Positions 31,453-40,281 of a DNA stretch of 64,000 bases are shown here, piece after piece. Position numbers and translations under genes: made by a program. Source of the DNA: HKCCE3408 sp038530555 (GTDB lineage Bacteria; Pseudomonadota; Alphaproteobacteria; Rhodobacterales; Rhodobacteraceae); the NCBI GenBank assembly GCA_038530555.1, contig JBCBCN010000006.1, positions 62,001 through 126,000 of the forward strand, read 5' to 3'. The stretch's first letter is position 1, and each line of letters starts with the position of its first letter. The notes beneath the pieces were generated by a model. That model was not told the origin of the DNA. It worked only from the letters and a program-made list of their open reading frames with translations, and ran no database searches.

Positions 31453-33303
31453 ATGGCCAATGCAGCATCCGAGGGGAAATTTCAAGGTATGTCTGGGACG
31501 GATACGGATGAGACGGGTGAGCCAACGCCAACCGGTGAGAGCCTCGACCGCCTCCAACAAAACTTGGAAAAGATTGAAAAATTATCTAATCGGATGGTTT
31601 CGGCGCTCAGCCAACGCGGCCCAAGTGACGCCGGGTTAGAGGGGCCTGGGCAAGACCTCTATATGAAGGCCAGCGCGGCCTATTTCTCGGAAATGATGGC
31701 CAATCCGGCCAAGCTGATGGAGGCGCAAGCGCAGTACTGGGGCAAAGCGCTGACCCATTTCATTGAAGCGCAACAGGAATTGGCCAAGGGCCAGTTCACC
31801 GTGCCGGAGGATGAAACGCCAAAGGACAAGCGGTTTTCCAACCCGCTCTGGCAGACGCATCCCTATTTCAACTTCATAAAACAGCAATATTTGATGTCGG
31901 CCCAGGCGATCGAAGGCGCGGTGCAGGGTCTCGACGGCCTGGAGGCAAAAGACAAGCGCCGGGTGGAGTTCTTCGCGCGCCAGATCGTCGATCTTTTCTC
32001 GCCCACCAACTACTTGGCCACAAACCCCGACGCCCTCGAGCGTGCAGTTGAGACCGACGGGCAAAGCCTTGTGCAGGGGATGGAAAACCTGGTGCGCGAT
32101 ATCGAGGCGCACCGCGGCAATCTGATGCCCACCCTGTCGGACCCGGAGGCGTTTTCCCTCGGCAAAGACATCGCCACGAGCCCAGGCCAAGTCGTTTTTC
32201 GCAACGCGATGATGGAGCTGATCCAATACGCGCCCAGCACGGAAAAAGTGCAGCGCACGCCGCTGATCGTGTTTCCGCCCTGGATCAACAAATTCTACAT
32301 CCTCGACCTGAAGCAGAAAAACTCGCTGATCAATTGGATCGTGGCGCAAGGTTATACGCTGTTCGTGGTGAGCTGGAAGAACCCGGACGCGAGCTATGCC
32401 GACGTCTCTCTCGATGATTATGTCGAGCAAGGTTATTTGGCCGCGATCAACGAGGTTAAAGCGATCACCGGAGAGGCGAAGGTGAATGCGGTCGGCTATT
32501 GCATCGCGGGCACGACCTTGGCGGCGACATTGGCGCTTTTGAAAAGGCGCGGTGATACGTCGATTAAATCGGCCACGTTCTTCACCGCGCTCACGGACTT
32601 TTCCGAACAAGGCGAGTTCACGCCCTTCCTAGAGGATGACTTCGTCGACGCAATCGAGCGGCAGGTGGCCGAGACCGGGATCCTGGAGAGCCATTTCATG
32701 TCGCGCACCTTCAGCTATCTGCGCGCCAATGATCTAATCTATGGCCCCGCTGTGCGGAGTTATATGCTGGGCGAGGCGCCGCCCGCTTTCGATCTGCTCC
32801 ATTGGAATGGCGACAGCACAAACCTTCCGGGCAAGATGGCGGTGCAATACCTGCGCGACCTGTGTCAGGACAACAAGCTCGCCCATGGCACGCTGGAGCT
32901 TCTGGGCGAAAGCCTCAGCCTCGATGACGTGCAAGTGCCGGTTTGTTCCATCGCCTGTGAGACCGACCATATCGCGGCCTGGCGCGACTGTTATCGTGGC
33001 TTCACTCAGATGGCTTCGAAAAACAAAACCTTTGTGCTTTCGCAATCGGGGCATATCGCGGGGATCGTGAATCCGCCCTCCAAGGGCAAATACGGGCATT
33101 ACACGTCGGACGATTACACCCTTGAGCCAGAGGCCTGGCAAGAGGCGGCAGAGTTCACGCCCGGGTCCTGGTGGCCGCGTTGGGAGGCATGGCTGAAAAA
33201 ACAGTCAGGACGCCAAGTCGCGGCCCGAGAGATCGATGCTGCGGCGCAAAAAAAGTATCCGGCAGCTCCCGGAGACTATGCCCGTGAGCCTGCAAGCTTC
33301 TGA
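31453..33303 (+). CDS. phaC: class I poly(3-hydroxyalkanoate) synthase
   Basis: Polymerises (R)-3-hydroxyacyl-CoA to PHA on the granule surface. The 616-residue length fits class I. The lipase-like box is GYCIAG with the nucleophile Cys350 (usual form GxCxG). The conserved catalytic Asp is in CETDHIAAW, and His is in SQSGHIAGIVNPP. The N-terminal ~100 residues are poorly conserved, as usual. ATG 31453 is annotated; an in-frame ATG at 31489 (MSGTDTDE) is an alternative start. No PhaE is present, which excludes class III. phaP and phaR follow on the same strand but are separately spaced, with their own control elements. Confidence 0.96.
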   Translation: MANAASEGKFQGMSGTDTDETGEPTPTGESLDRLQQNLEKIEKLSNRMVSALSQRGPSDAGLEGPGQDLYMKASAAYFSEMMANPAKLMEAQAQYWGKALTHFIEAQQELAKGQFTVPEDETPKDKRFSNPLWQTHPYFNFIKQQYLMSAQAIEGAVQGLDGLEAKDKRRVEFFARQIVDLFSPTNYLATNPDALERAVETDGQSLVQGMENLVRDIEAHRGNLMPTLSDPEAFSLGKDIATSPGQVVFRNAMMELIQYAPSTEKVQRTPLIVFPPWINKFYILDLKQKNSLINWIVAQGYTLFVVSWKNPDASYADVSLDDYVEQGYLAAINEVKAITGEAKVNAVGYCIAGTTLAATLALLKRRGDTSIKSATFFTALTDFSEQGEFTPFLEDDFVDAIERQVAETGILESHFMSRTFSYLRANDLIYGPAVRSYMLGEAPPAFDLLHWNGDSTNLPGKMAVQYLRDLCQDNKLAHGTLELLGESLSLDDVQVPVCSIACETDHIAAWRDCYRGFTQMASKNKTFVLSQSGHIAGIVNPPSKGKYGHYTSDDYTLEPEAWQEAAEFTPGSWWPRWEAWLKKQSGRQVAAREIDAAAQKKYPAAPGDYAREPASF

Positions 33304-33335
33304 AATAAAATATTTTTTCCCGCGCTTCGATCTTT

Positions 33336-33350
33336 TGCTGCAACGCAGCA
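33336..33350. promoter_or_regulatory. PhaR operator 1 upstream of phaP
   Basis: Perfect inverted repeat TGCTGCAACGCAGCA containing CTGC-AAC-GCAG (33338-33348), the CTGC-N3-GCAG motif described for PhaR repressors of Paracoccus and Rhodobacter relatives. It lies about 95 bases before the phasin start. Together with the second site it should mediate repression that is lifted when PhaR moves to nascent PHA granules. Confidence 0.85.
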
Positions 33351-33363
33351 TTAGGTCTTGAAT

Positions 33364-33378
33364 TGCTGCGTTGCAGCA
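33364..33378. promoter_or_regulatory. PhaR operator 2 upstream of phaP
   Basis: Perfect inverted repeat TGCTGCGTTGCAGCA containing CTGC-GTT-GCAG (33366-33376). The two sites are 28 bases apart centre to centre, and the loop triplets (AAC, GTT) are reverse complements, so the pair itself forms a larger near-palindrome. A TATATCCTG sequence follows directly and may be the phaP -10 region, placing this operator over the promoter. Confidence 0.85.
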
Positions 33379-33443
33379 TGTATATCCTGTCTAGACGCAC
33401 CTGAGGGGCATGAAAACGAGCCCCATAAAGAAAGACGAAAGAC

Positions 33444-33890
33444 ATGGCTAAAACCACCGATTTCACCAAGTACATGAACGACATGATGTCTGCTTATCCG
33501 GTGGACATGGGCGCCTTCACCGACGCTTTCAAATCGAGCGCTGCCCTGGGCGAGAAGATGTCGAAAGTCGCTTTGGACGCTGCTGAGCAGTCGACCGAGA
33601 TCTCCTCGAAGTGGACCAAAGACACGCTGACCAAAATGGGCGATGTGACGGCCGTCAAAACTGAGCCGACCGATTACACCAAAGCGATGACCGATTTCGC
33701 ATCGGCTCAGGCCGAGATGGCCGCCGAGTCCATGGCCGCCTTTGCCGAGGTCGCCAAGAAGGTGCAGATGGAAACCGTTGAGCTGATGATGGCCGCTGGC
33801 AAGGAAGCTTCCGAAGAAGCAACCGCTGCAGTGAAGAAAGCGACCGCTGAGGTCACGACCGCTGCAAAGAAAGCCGCGTCGGCCAAGTAA
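33444..33890 (+). CDS. phaP: phasin, PHA granule surface protein
   Basis: A 148-residue amphipathic helical protein that coats PHA granules and controls their number and size. The sequence is rich in Ala, Lys, Glu and Met with no cysteine. It ends in an alanine/lysine/threonine tail (EEATAAVKKATAEVTTAAKK) typical of phasins. ATG 33444 follows GAAAGACGAAAGAC. Expression should be strong and PhaR-controlled, judged by the two operators upstream and a good terminator behind it. Confidence 0.92.
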   Translation: MAKTTDFTKYMNDMMSAYPVDMGAFTDAFKSSAALGEKMSKVALDAAEQSTEISSKWTKDTLTKMGDVTAVKTEPTDYTKAMTDFASAQAEMAAESMAAFAEVAKKVQMETVELMMAAGKEASEEATAAVKKATAEVTTAAKKAASAK

Positions 33891-33938
33891 GGCGAACGTC
33901 TGTCAAACCGGCGTCCTCCCCGCCGGTCGAGACAGAGA

Positions 33939-33970
33939 AGGGTGGGTCTTCGGACCCGCCCCTCTTTTTT
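33939..33970 (+). terminator. rho-independent terminator behind phaP
   Basis: GGGTGGGTC pairs with GACCCGCCC (one G-T pair) around a stable TTCG tetraloop, followed by CTCTTTTTT. It ends phaP transcription before the separately expressed phaR gene. Confidence 0.85.
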
Positions 33971-34153
33971 GCGCATCTGCGGGCCGTGTAGCTAACGGAT
34001 CGATGGACCACGCTTTCGCGGCCGCTTCCATTGCCAGAAAGGGGAAATGGATGCCAGACAGGGAAAGAAACGCTTTAGATTGCATTTTTTCCACAGGCAC
34101 GTCAGCATGCGGATGGCCCTAGGGACGGGTCTCGGGGGGAGAAGGATCGCTGG

Positions 34154-34702
34154 ATGTCGGACACGTTGCTCATAAAGCGGTATGCGAGCCGGCGGCTCTA
34201 TAATACTGAGACGTCTGACTATGTGACACTGGAAGACATCTCGCATTTCATCCGGTCCGGGCGCGAGGTGAAGATCGTCGATTTGAAGTCCGGCGACGAC
34301 CTGACCCGACAATACCTGTTGCAGATCATTGCCGAGCATGAATCCAAAGGCGAAAATGTCTTGCCGATCGAGGTTCTGACCGACCTGGTGCGCAGCTACG
34401 CGAGCCAGGCGCAGTCGGTTGTGCCGGACTTCCTAGCCGTGAGTTTCGAGATGCTCAAACAGGGCCAATCGAAGATGGTTGAGAACATGACGGCGATGAA
34501 CCCGATGGCCTCGATGCCAGGTTTCGAGGCCATGCGCGCCCAGCAAGAGGCGTTCATGAAGGCGATGACCGGAGGGCTGTCCAATCAATGGTCGGGCCCG
34601 GGTGCCACCCCGGATGCGGCCGATGCCGTGGCCGATGAAAGCGAGCTTGACGACATCAAACGCCAGCTCGCTGATCTTCAGTCTAAGCTGGCGAAGATGT
34701 AG
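34154..34702 (+). CDS. phaR: polyhydroxyalkanoate synthesis repressor PhaR
   Basis: A 182-residue DNA- and PHA-binding repressor. Its PHB/PHA accumulation-regulator DNA-binding domain spans residues 1-62: LIKRYASRRLYNTETSDYVT with the invariant KRYxxRRLYNT pattern, then LEDISHFIRSGREVKIVDLK. A helical region (PDFLAVSFEMLKQGQSKMVE) follows, and a Met-rich amphipathic C-terminus is thought to touch the granule. It probably binds the two sites at 33336 and 33364 and may also regulate itself, but I see no such site in front of its own gene. Its 3' end overlaps the DegT-type aminotransferase gene on the opposite strand by 20 bases. Confidence 0.95.
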   Translation: MSDTLLIKRYASRRLYNTETSDYVTLEDISHFIRSGREVKIVDLKSGDDLTRQYLLQIIAEHESKGENVLPIEVLTDLVRSYASQAQSVVPDFLAVSFEMLKQGQSKMVENMTAMNPMASMPGFEAMRAQQEAFMKAMTGGLSNQWSGPGATPDAADAVADESELDDIKRQLADLQSKLAKM

Positions 34703-35933
34703 CAGCCGGGCCTTTCACCTCAGCCAAAGCGTCCAGCAAAATCGCGATCACCGCGTCGAGCTCGGGTTTTTTCAACCGGGCGGGCAGACGCACATCGCAG
34801 GCCCGCATCAACATCGCGCGCGTATTCGGCAGATCCGGCACTTCACCGGGGATAAAGCGCCAGTTCCAAAACGCTCGCGCATTGTCGGTCGACAGGCCGA
34901 AGATCTGCACTTTAACCCCGCGCGCCTCGGCCGCTTTGGCAAAGGCGCGGGCCTCCGCGTCGTCGTCGAAATCCACCAGGTTGAATTGAATGCTGTCGGG
35001 CGCACGCGCCTCAGGGCCAAGCGGACCCGGCACATGCAGGAAGGGCGAGGCATTCAGCGCCGCGGCGACATAGTCGTGATTGGAGCGCCCGTCGCGCACC
35101 CGGCGCGCCACTTCGGGCAATTGCGGACGGATCACCGCCGCCGACAGATTTTGCAGCCTGAGATTGTAAAGCGGCAGCTCGTTCTGCCAGCGCTCCACCG
35201 CTTCGGCCACGATGCGGTGTTTTTTCCAGGTATGCTCATAGGCGCCGGACATGATGATGGCCCGCGCGATCAGATCGGCGTCATCGCTGACCATGATCCC
35301 GCCCTCGCCAGCATTCACGAGCTTGTAGGACTGAAACGAAAAGCAACCGACACGGCCCAGCGTGCCAATATTGCGCCCGTTCCAGGTGGTGCCAAGCGAA
35401 TGGGCCGCGTCTTCGACAACCGGCACGCCGCGCGCCTCGCAAAGCGCCATGATTGCGTCCATATCCGAGGTGTGGCCGCGCATATGGCTGATGATCACGG
35501 CCTCGATCTCGCCCGTAAGCTTGGCTTTGAAGTCTTTGAGATCAATTCGGTAGGTCGCGTCGACCTCGACTAAGACGGGCTGACAGCCTGCATGTACGAC
35601 GGCGGAGGGCACGGCGGCAAAGGTAAAGGCCGGGATCAACACCCGGGCGCCCTCGCTCAGGCCTAGGGCGCGCAGGCTGAGGAACAGTGCCGCGGAACAC
35701 GACGACACGGCCAGCGCGTATTTCGCGCCCAATAGCTCTGCGAACTCCGCCTCGAGCAGGGTGACGGGCGCATCCACGGGCGCGGTGTAGCGGAAGAGAT
35801 CGCCCGAGGCCAACAGCCGGTCGATCTCGGCGCGCGCGGCCTCAGGGATCGCCTCGGCGTCATAGACATTGGGCGGCGGTACGGAGGTCTTGGCTGCGTT
35901 GGTGCTGCTCTGCTCGGTATCGTAGGGGGCCAT
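34683..35933 (-). CDS. DegT/DnrJ/EryC1/StrS-type PLP aminotransferase
   Basis: A 416-residue pyridoxal-phosphate enzyme. The Schiff-base lysine is Lys204 in FSFQSYKLVNAGEGG, the pyridine-binding Asp is Asp175 in PVVEDAAHSLG, and the phosphate-binding site is SSCSAAL. Typical members transaminate keto-sugars (or, in a few cases, other ketones) with glutamate or glutamine. No sugar-nucleotide genes are nearby; the neighbours are amine-catabolism enzymes, so the substrate is open. It starts after GGAGACCTC at ATG 35933. A tripartite TTTCA element lies just upstream (35953-35979), suggesting its own promoter although the genes behind it run in the same direction. Confidence 0.85.
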   Translation of the reverse strand: MAPYDTEQSSTNAAKTSVPPPNVYDAEAIPEAARAEIDRLLASGDLFRYTAPVDAPVTLLEAEFAELLGAKYALAVSSCSAALFLSLRALGLSEGARVLIPAFTFAAVPSAVVHAGCQPVLVEVDATYRIDLKDFKAKLTGEIEAVIISHMRGHTSDMDAIMALCEARGVPVVEDAAHSLGTTWNGRNIGTLGRVGCFSFQSYKLVNAGEGGIMVSDDADLIARAIIMSGAYEHTWKKHRIVAEAVERWQNELPLYNLRLQNLSAAVIRPQLPEVARRVRDGRSNHDYVAAALNASPFLHVPGPLGPEARAPDSIQFNLVDFDDDAEARAFAKAAEARGVKVQIFGLSTDNARAFWNWRFIPGEVPDLPNTRAMLMRACDVRLPARLKKPELDAVIAILLDALAEVKGPAATSSPA

Positions 35934-35952
35934 GAGGTCTCCATGCGCTAGA

Positions 35953-35979
35953 TTTCAAAAAATGAAATTTGTCATTTCA
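35953..35979. promoter_or_regulatory. three-half-site TTTCA element upstream of the aminotransferase
   Basis: TTTCA (35953-35957), its inverse TGAAA (35963-35967) and TTTCA again (35975-35979) follow at 10- to 12-base steps, about one helical turn. This forms two overlapping inverted repeats in an A+T-rich gap of 99 bases. The spacing suggests binding of a dimeric regulator and a partial extra site. I do not recognise the regulator. It lies 20 bases before the minus-strand start. Confidence 0.5.
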
Positions 35980-36032
35980 AGAAACTTACCATAGGCGCAT
36001 GACGATTTTAAGAAGCTTTGTGCAGCGCGGGA

Positions 36033-37340
36033 TTAGACCCCGATCCGGTCGCGCAGGGCATACCACGCCATCGCCAGAGACAGGATCGGAGCGCGCAGAC
36101 GGTCGCCGCCCGGAAAGCGGGGCACGGGCAGTTTTTCCAGGCTCGACAGGCCCGCATGCTGCCCTCGGATCGCGTCGGCCAGGACACGGCCCGCCATCGC
36201 CGTCAGCGAAAGGCCCTGGCCCGAGAACCCGGCGCCCACCAAGATGCGGTTGCCGCAGCGTCCAATCAGCGGAATGCGGCTCGGCGTGATCCCCAGCGTG
36301 CCCCCCCAGACATGGGGCGTCGCGACATCGCTGAGTTGCGGAAAAACCCGCAACATCCGGGCCCGCAGCAGCGGAAGGATCGCCTTTGGAAAGCGCAGCC
36401 GGAAATTTTCGCGCCCGCCGAAAAGCAACCGATGGTCCTCGCTGAGGCGAAAATAGTTCACAATGAACATCGCGTCTGAGACGGCAATGTCGCGGGTCAG
36501 AACCTCGCGCCAGCGATCGCCCAGCGGCTCCGTGGCGAGCATGAAAGAGTTGATCGGCATCACGCGGGCATGAACCGGCTCGTAGAGGCTGGGGAAATAG
36601 CCGTTGCCCGCGATGATCAGGCTTTCGGCCTCCACCCGTCCCAAAGGTGTCGTCAAACGCACCGGCTCGGAGCCCTGGGGCGGTGTGATCGCGGTCACCT
36701 CGCTGTCTTCATAGATCCGAGCTCCCGCCGCCTCGGCCGCGCCGGCCAGCGCCCTTGCATAGGCCAACGGGTTGAGATGTCCGCCGTGGGGATCAAGCGT
36801 GCCACCAGCATAAAGCGGGCTCTGCACCAAGGCGCCGAAGGCCGCGCGATCTAGAAGCTCGATCTCATAGCCGTAGGTTTTGGCCAGATATTCCGCGTCC
36901 CGGGCAAGATCGCCCATATCGCCCGCGCGATGCGTGGCATGCGCGATGCCCGCGCGATAGGCTGTCTCTGGGTGTTTTGCGCAAAAGGCTTTCACCGCCT
37001 CCATCCCCGTGCGGGACAGATCCCAAAGCGCCCTTGCATCGCCTGGCCCCAGGCGCGCCTCGATCTCGATTTGCGCGCGGGTAAAGCCCGGATGAAGCTG
37101 CCCGCCATTGCGCCCAGAGCCGCCAAAGCCGACGCCATGGGCGTCGAGGACCGCAACATTGAGCCCCGCCTCGGCCAGGTGCCTGGCCGCCCAAAGCCCG
37201 GTATAGCCCGCGCCGATCACCGCCACATCGACGCGGATTGCCCCTTTGGGGGCCGGTCGCCGGGCAACCTCCGGCAGGTGCACGTGATACCAAGTGCCGG
37301 GCGGGACGCCGGGGCGGTCGTTACAGGTGAGCGGGTTCAT
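36033..37340 (-). CDS. FAD-dependent oxidoreductase, gamma-glutamylputrescine oxidase-like (DAO family)
   Basis: A 435-residue flavoenzyme of the D-amino-acid-oxidase fold. The Rossmann motif VIGAGYTGLWAARHLAEAGL is at residues 40-60, followed by SGRNGGQLHPGF. GTLGITPSRIPLIG and NRILVGAGFSGQGLSLT come near the C-terminus. The pattern matches PuuB-like oxidases that oxidise gamma-glutamylated amines to aldehydes with O2. It overlaps the glutamine-synthetase-like gene by 4 bases (ATGA). PuuB identity is inferred from similarity and neighbourhood; other N-substituted glycine or glutamate-type amines are possible substrates, so no symbol is given. Confidence 0.83.
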   Translation of the reverse strand: MNPLTCNDRPGVPPGTWYHVHLPEVARRPAPKGAIRVDVAVIGAGYTGLWAARHLAEAGLNVAVLDAHGVGFGGSGRNGGQLHPGFTRAQIEIEARLGPGDARALWDLSRTGMEAVKAFCAKHPETAYRAGIAHATHRAGDMGDLARDAEYLAKTYGYEIELLDRAAFGALVQSPLYAGGTLDPHGGHLNPLAYARALAGAAEAAGARIYEDSEVTAITPPQGSEPVRLTTPLGRVEAESLIIAGNGYFPSLYEPVHARVMPINSFMLATEPLGDRWREVLTRDIAVSDAMFIVNYFRLSEDHRLLFGGRENFRLRFPKAILPLLRARMLRVFPQLSDVATPHVWGGTLGITPSRIPLIGRCGNRILVGAGFSGQGLSLTAMAGRVLADAIRGQHAGLSSLEKLPVPRFPGGDRLRAPILSLAMAWYALRDRIGV

Positions 37341-38704
37341 ACATTGAGCAGAAGATGCTCCCGCTCCCAGGGCGAGATGACTTGGAGAAAGCCGTCATAT
37401 TCGAGGGATTTCACCGCGTTGTAGACCCGGCAAAACTCTGGACCCAAGGTCTGCGTCATCGCCTCATCGGCGCGAAACAGGGCTAGCGCGTCGCCCAGGC
37501 CCTTAGGGATCGCGTCATCATCGCTGCGATAGGCGTCGCCTTTGCGCTCGGGGCTCGGCATCTGTTGTTCGAGCAGGCCGAGAAAGCCGCAAGCCAGCGA
37601 GGCGGCGATACCGAGATAGGGGTTGCAATCCATGCCGGGTAAGCGGTTTTCGACCCGGCGGCTTTCTGGCTCGGAGATCGGGATGCGGATGCCTGTTGTG
37701 CGGTTGTCGCGCCCCCATTCCAAATTGATCGGTGCGGCGAAATCCGGGACATAGCGGCGGTAGGAATTCACGTAGGGCGCGATCAGCGCCACGACCGAGG
37801 GTAGATGGCTCTGCAGCCCGGCGATGAAATGTCCGAAGGCGTCGGTTTCGGTACCATCCTCGGCCGAAAAAATGTTGCCGCCATCTCCGGTGCGCACCAC
37901 CGAATGGTGCACATGCATGGCTGATCCCGGCTCGCCCTCGATCGGTTTGGCCATGAACGTGGCATAGCAATTGTGCCTGAGTGCTGCCTCACGGATCATA
38001 CGCTTGAAGAAAAAGATCTCATCGGCCAGGCGGATCGGGTCGCCGTGGCGTAGGTTAAGCTCGATCTGACCGGCGCCGCCCTCTTGTAGGATGCCGTCGA
38101 TTTCCAGACCCTGCGCCTCGGCAAAATCGTAGATGTCGTCGATCACCGGGCCGTATTCATCCACCGCCGAAACCGAATAGGCCTGCCGCGCCGCGGCCCG
38201 CCGTCCGGTCCGGCCCAAGGGCGGCTCGATCGCGCGGGCCGGATCGGTGTTCGGCGCGACCAGGTAGAACTCCATCTCGGGTGCCACGATCGGCTGCCAG
38301 CCCTGGGCATTGTAGAGCTCGATCACGCGTTTGAGGACATTGCGTGGCGCCAGCGGCACGGGATTGCCTGCCTGATCATCGACATTGTGGATCACTTGCA
38401 GCGTCCAATCCGCTGTCCAGGGTGCCGGTGTCGCGGTCTCCCAATCGGGCGTCAGGACCATATCGGGCTCGGTATAGCCATCGTCGGAGGCCTCGGCCCA
38501 ATCCCCGGTGATGGTTTGAAAAAAGATCGAATTGGGCAGGTAAAAGCGCTTTTGGCCCGCGAATTTCGCGCCGGGCATGGCCTTGCCGCGGGCCACACCG
38601 GCCAGATCGGCGACGACGCACTCCACCTCATCGAGGGTATGGCCGTTGAGATAGGTCGCAGCCGCTGGTGGTAGGCGGTCGATCATATCGCGCATCGCGT
38701 TCAT
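37337..38704 (-). CDS. glutamine synthetase family protein (gamma-glutamylpolyamine synthetase-like)
   Basis: A 455-residue enzyme of the glutamine synthetase fold that would join glutamate to an amine with ATP. Seen motifs are EMEFYLVAPN (metal ligands), GGAGQIELNLRHGD, SAMHVHHSVV and NRTTGIRIPISEPESRRVENRLPG. The lineage is that of PuuA/GlnT-like proteins rather than GlnA: there is no adenylylation-type tail, and it sits directly with an oxidase and an amidotransferase. ATG 38704 (MNAMRDMIDRL) overlaps the TGA of the amidotransferase gene; the longer upstream frame lies inside that gene and is not supported. Probable substrate is putrescine or another monoamine or polyamine. Confidence 0.86.
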   Translation of the reverse strand: MNAMRDMIDRLPPAAATYLNGHTLDEVECVVADLAGVARGKAMPGAKFAGQKRFYLPNSIFFQTITGDWAEASDDGYTEPDMVLTPDWETATPAPWTADWTLQVIHNVDDQAGNPVPLAPRNVLKRVIELYNAQGWQPIVAPEMEFYLVAPNTDPARAIEPPLGRTGRRAAARQAYSVSAVDEYGPVIDDIYDFAEAQGLEIDGILQEGGAGQIELNLRHGDPIRLADEIFFFKRMIREAALRHNCYATFMAKPIEGEPGSAMHVHHSVVRTGDGGNIFSAEDGTETDAFGHFIAGLQSHLPSVVALIAPYVNSYRRYVPDFAAPINLEWGRDNRTTGIRIPISEPESRRVENRLPGMDCNPYLGIAASLACGFLGLLEQQMPSPERKGDAYRSDDDAIPKGLGDALALFRADEAMTQTLGPEFCRVYNAVKSLEYDGFLQVISPWEREHLLLNV

Positions 38705-39375
38705 GTCGCCCCCCTCAAGGTCTCGCTCAGCATCTGGGCCAGAACCGCGTTGTCGTTGCTTGAGCCGTTGCGCGCCTCGGCCCCGCGCACGACGTCGGCG
38801 GGGACAGTGTCGGTGCGGTGGCGCAGCATATCGGCAGTGAAATCCTCGGAAAATTCGGGATGCGCCTGGACCGTCAAAACCCGTTTGCCGTAGGCGAGGA
38901 TCGCGTTTTCGCAAAACCCATTGCTGGCCAGTCGCTGAGCGCCCGGGGGGAGTTTGGTGACTTGATCTTGGTGCCAGGCGTTCAGCGTCAGCTCGCCCTC
39001 AGGCGTCTGATAGGTCTGTTGCCCAATCGCCCAGCCGCCTGCGAATTTCTCGACCCGCCCGCCCAGAGCTTGGGCGATGATCTGGTGACCGAAGCAAATC
39101 CCCACCAAAGGCCGATCTGCCGTATGGATCGCACGGATCAATGCCTCCAGCGGGGGGATCCAAGGGTGATCTTCATAGGCGCCGTGTTTGGAGCCGGTGA
39201 TCAGCCAGCCATCCGCCGCCTCCGGCCCGTCCGGCAGGTCACCATCGACGACCATCCAGGTCTCGAACTCGAAATCGTTGCCATCCAGGAGCGCGTGAAA
39301 CCAGAGATCGACCTCGCCATGGGCCGCTGCGATGGCCTCATGCGCCCGACCTGTTTGGAGGATGCCGATTTTCAT
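38701..39375 (-). CDS. type 1 glutamine amidotransferase
   Basis: A 224-residue class I glutamine-amidotransferase domain standing alone. The nucleophile is Cys94 in VGICFGHQ, with the His-Glu pair in VQAHPEFSEDF, and a GSKHGAYED loop before it. It resembles GMP-synthase-type amidotransferases rather than the PuuD (peptidase C26) fold. Next to a gamma-glutamyl ligase and oxidase it may hydrolyse a gamma-glutamyl intermediate, but this remains an inference. It overlaps the ligase gene by 4 bases and begins with ATG 39375 after GGAG. Confidence 0.85.
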   Translation of the reverse strand: MKIGILQTGRAHEAIAAAHGEVDLWFHALLDGNDFEFETWMVVDGDLPDGPEAADGWLITGSKHGAYEDHPWIPPLEALIRAIHTADRPLVGICFGHQIIAQALGGRVEKFAGGWAIGQQTYQTPEGELTLNAWHQDQVTKLPPGAQRLASNGFCENAILAYGKRVLTVQAHPEFSEDFTADMLRHRTDTVPADVVRGAEARNGSSNDNAVLAQMLSETLRGAT

Positions 39376-39441
39376 GGGAGGACCCTATGCCTGACGCTGT
39401 GACATTTACTCCGCGCCGCCGCCGTCCACAAGCGCGCCCAT

Positions 39442-40281
39442 TCACCGAATAAGTGTCGGACGATAGCGCAGGCGCGTCCGCTGAGCTTGCGGCAGATGCC
39501 GGTTCAGCCGCCTCTGTACCGCGCCGAAAACCGCAATGATGATCAGCGTCACGGCCACGAAATAGAGTGCTACGATAGGGTAGGGGATGAACGGATTGAA
39601 CGTTCGGTCTGCGAAGTATTGCGCGTAATAGAGCGCGTCGCCCTTTTGCTGAAAGGCCGGAAAGGACGAGAAAAAGACCAGGGTCGTGGCGTGAAAGAGA
39701 AAGATCGCCTCATTGGTATAGCCAGGCCAGCCCAGGCGCAGCATGCCGGGCAGCAGGATCTTGCGAAACCTAGACCAGCCGCTGAACCCATAGGCCTCTG
39801 CCGCCTCAAGATCGCCCTTGGGGATGGCCCTGAGCGCGCCAAAGAAGATCTCGGCCGTATAGGCGGAGGTGTTGAGGAAAAGCACGATCAGCGCGCCAAG
39901 CCAGGCGCGGGCGAGCCAACGCGTCTCGACCGTGATCTCAAAAAAGCCCCAATCGATCTCAAAGCCCAGGCGGGGCAGCAGCACGAAGGCCTCATAGGCC
40001 AGGAAGAACTGTATAAAGAGCGGCGAGCCGCGGAAGACGAAGACGAACCATTCCGCCGGTTTGCGCAAGGCCGCGCGCGGAGAAGCTTTGCCCAGGGCCA
40101 ACGCCATGGCGAAGAAGAACCCGAAGCAGAGTGCAAGAAGTCCGAAATAAACGTTCCAAATCATGCCCGAGCCGATCAGCACGATCTGATCGCATAGCGT
40201 TATGTCCTGGCGCGGCAAAAGCCTTTCCCCGATGCCGAGGGATCGTAGGCCATAGGCCTGTAGGCTCTGCAGACAGCTCAC
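39442..40281 (-). CDS. amino-acid-type ABC transporter permease (HisM-like)
   Basis: A 279-residue inner-membrane permease with about five hydrophobic segments. The binding-protein-dependent loop AIPKGDLEAAEAYGFSGWSR and the LPGMLRLGWPGYTNEAIFL stretch are present, as in the HisM/GlnP family. It pairs with the permease gene just upstream, which overlaps it by 4 bases. The pair would be a heterodimeric channel for a polar amino acid or polyamine-derived amino acid. It stands about 60 bases before the amidotransferase gene, which argues that transport and catabolism are co-regulated. Confidence 0.9.
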   Translation of the reverse strand: MSCLQSLQAYGLRSLGIGERLLPRQDITLCDQIVLIGSGMIWNVYFGLLALCFGFFFAMALALGKASPRAALRKPAEWFVFVFRGSPLFIQFFLAYEAFVLLPRLGFEIDWGFFEITVETRWLARAWLGALIVLFLNTSAYTAEIFFGALRAIPKGDLEAAEAYGFSGWSRFRKILLPGMLRLGWPGYTNEAIFLFHATTLVFFSSFPAFQQKGDALYYAQYFADRTFNPFIPYPIVALYFVAVTLIIIAVFGAVQRRLNRHLPQAQRTRLRYRPTLIR

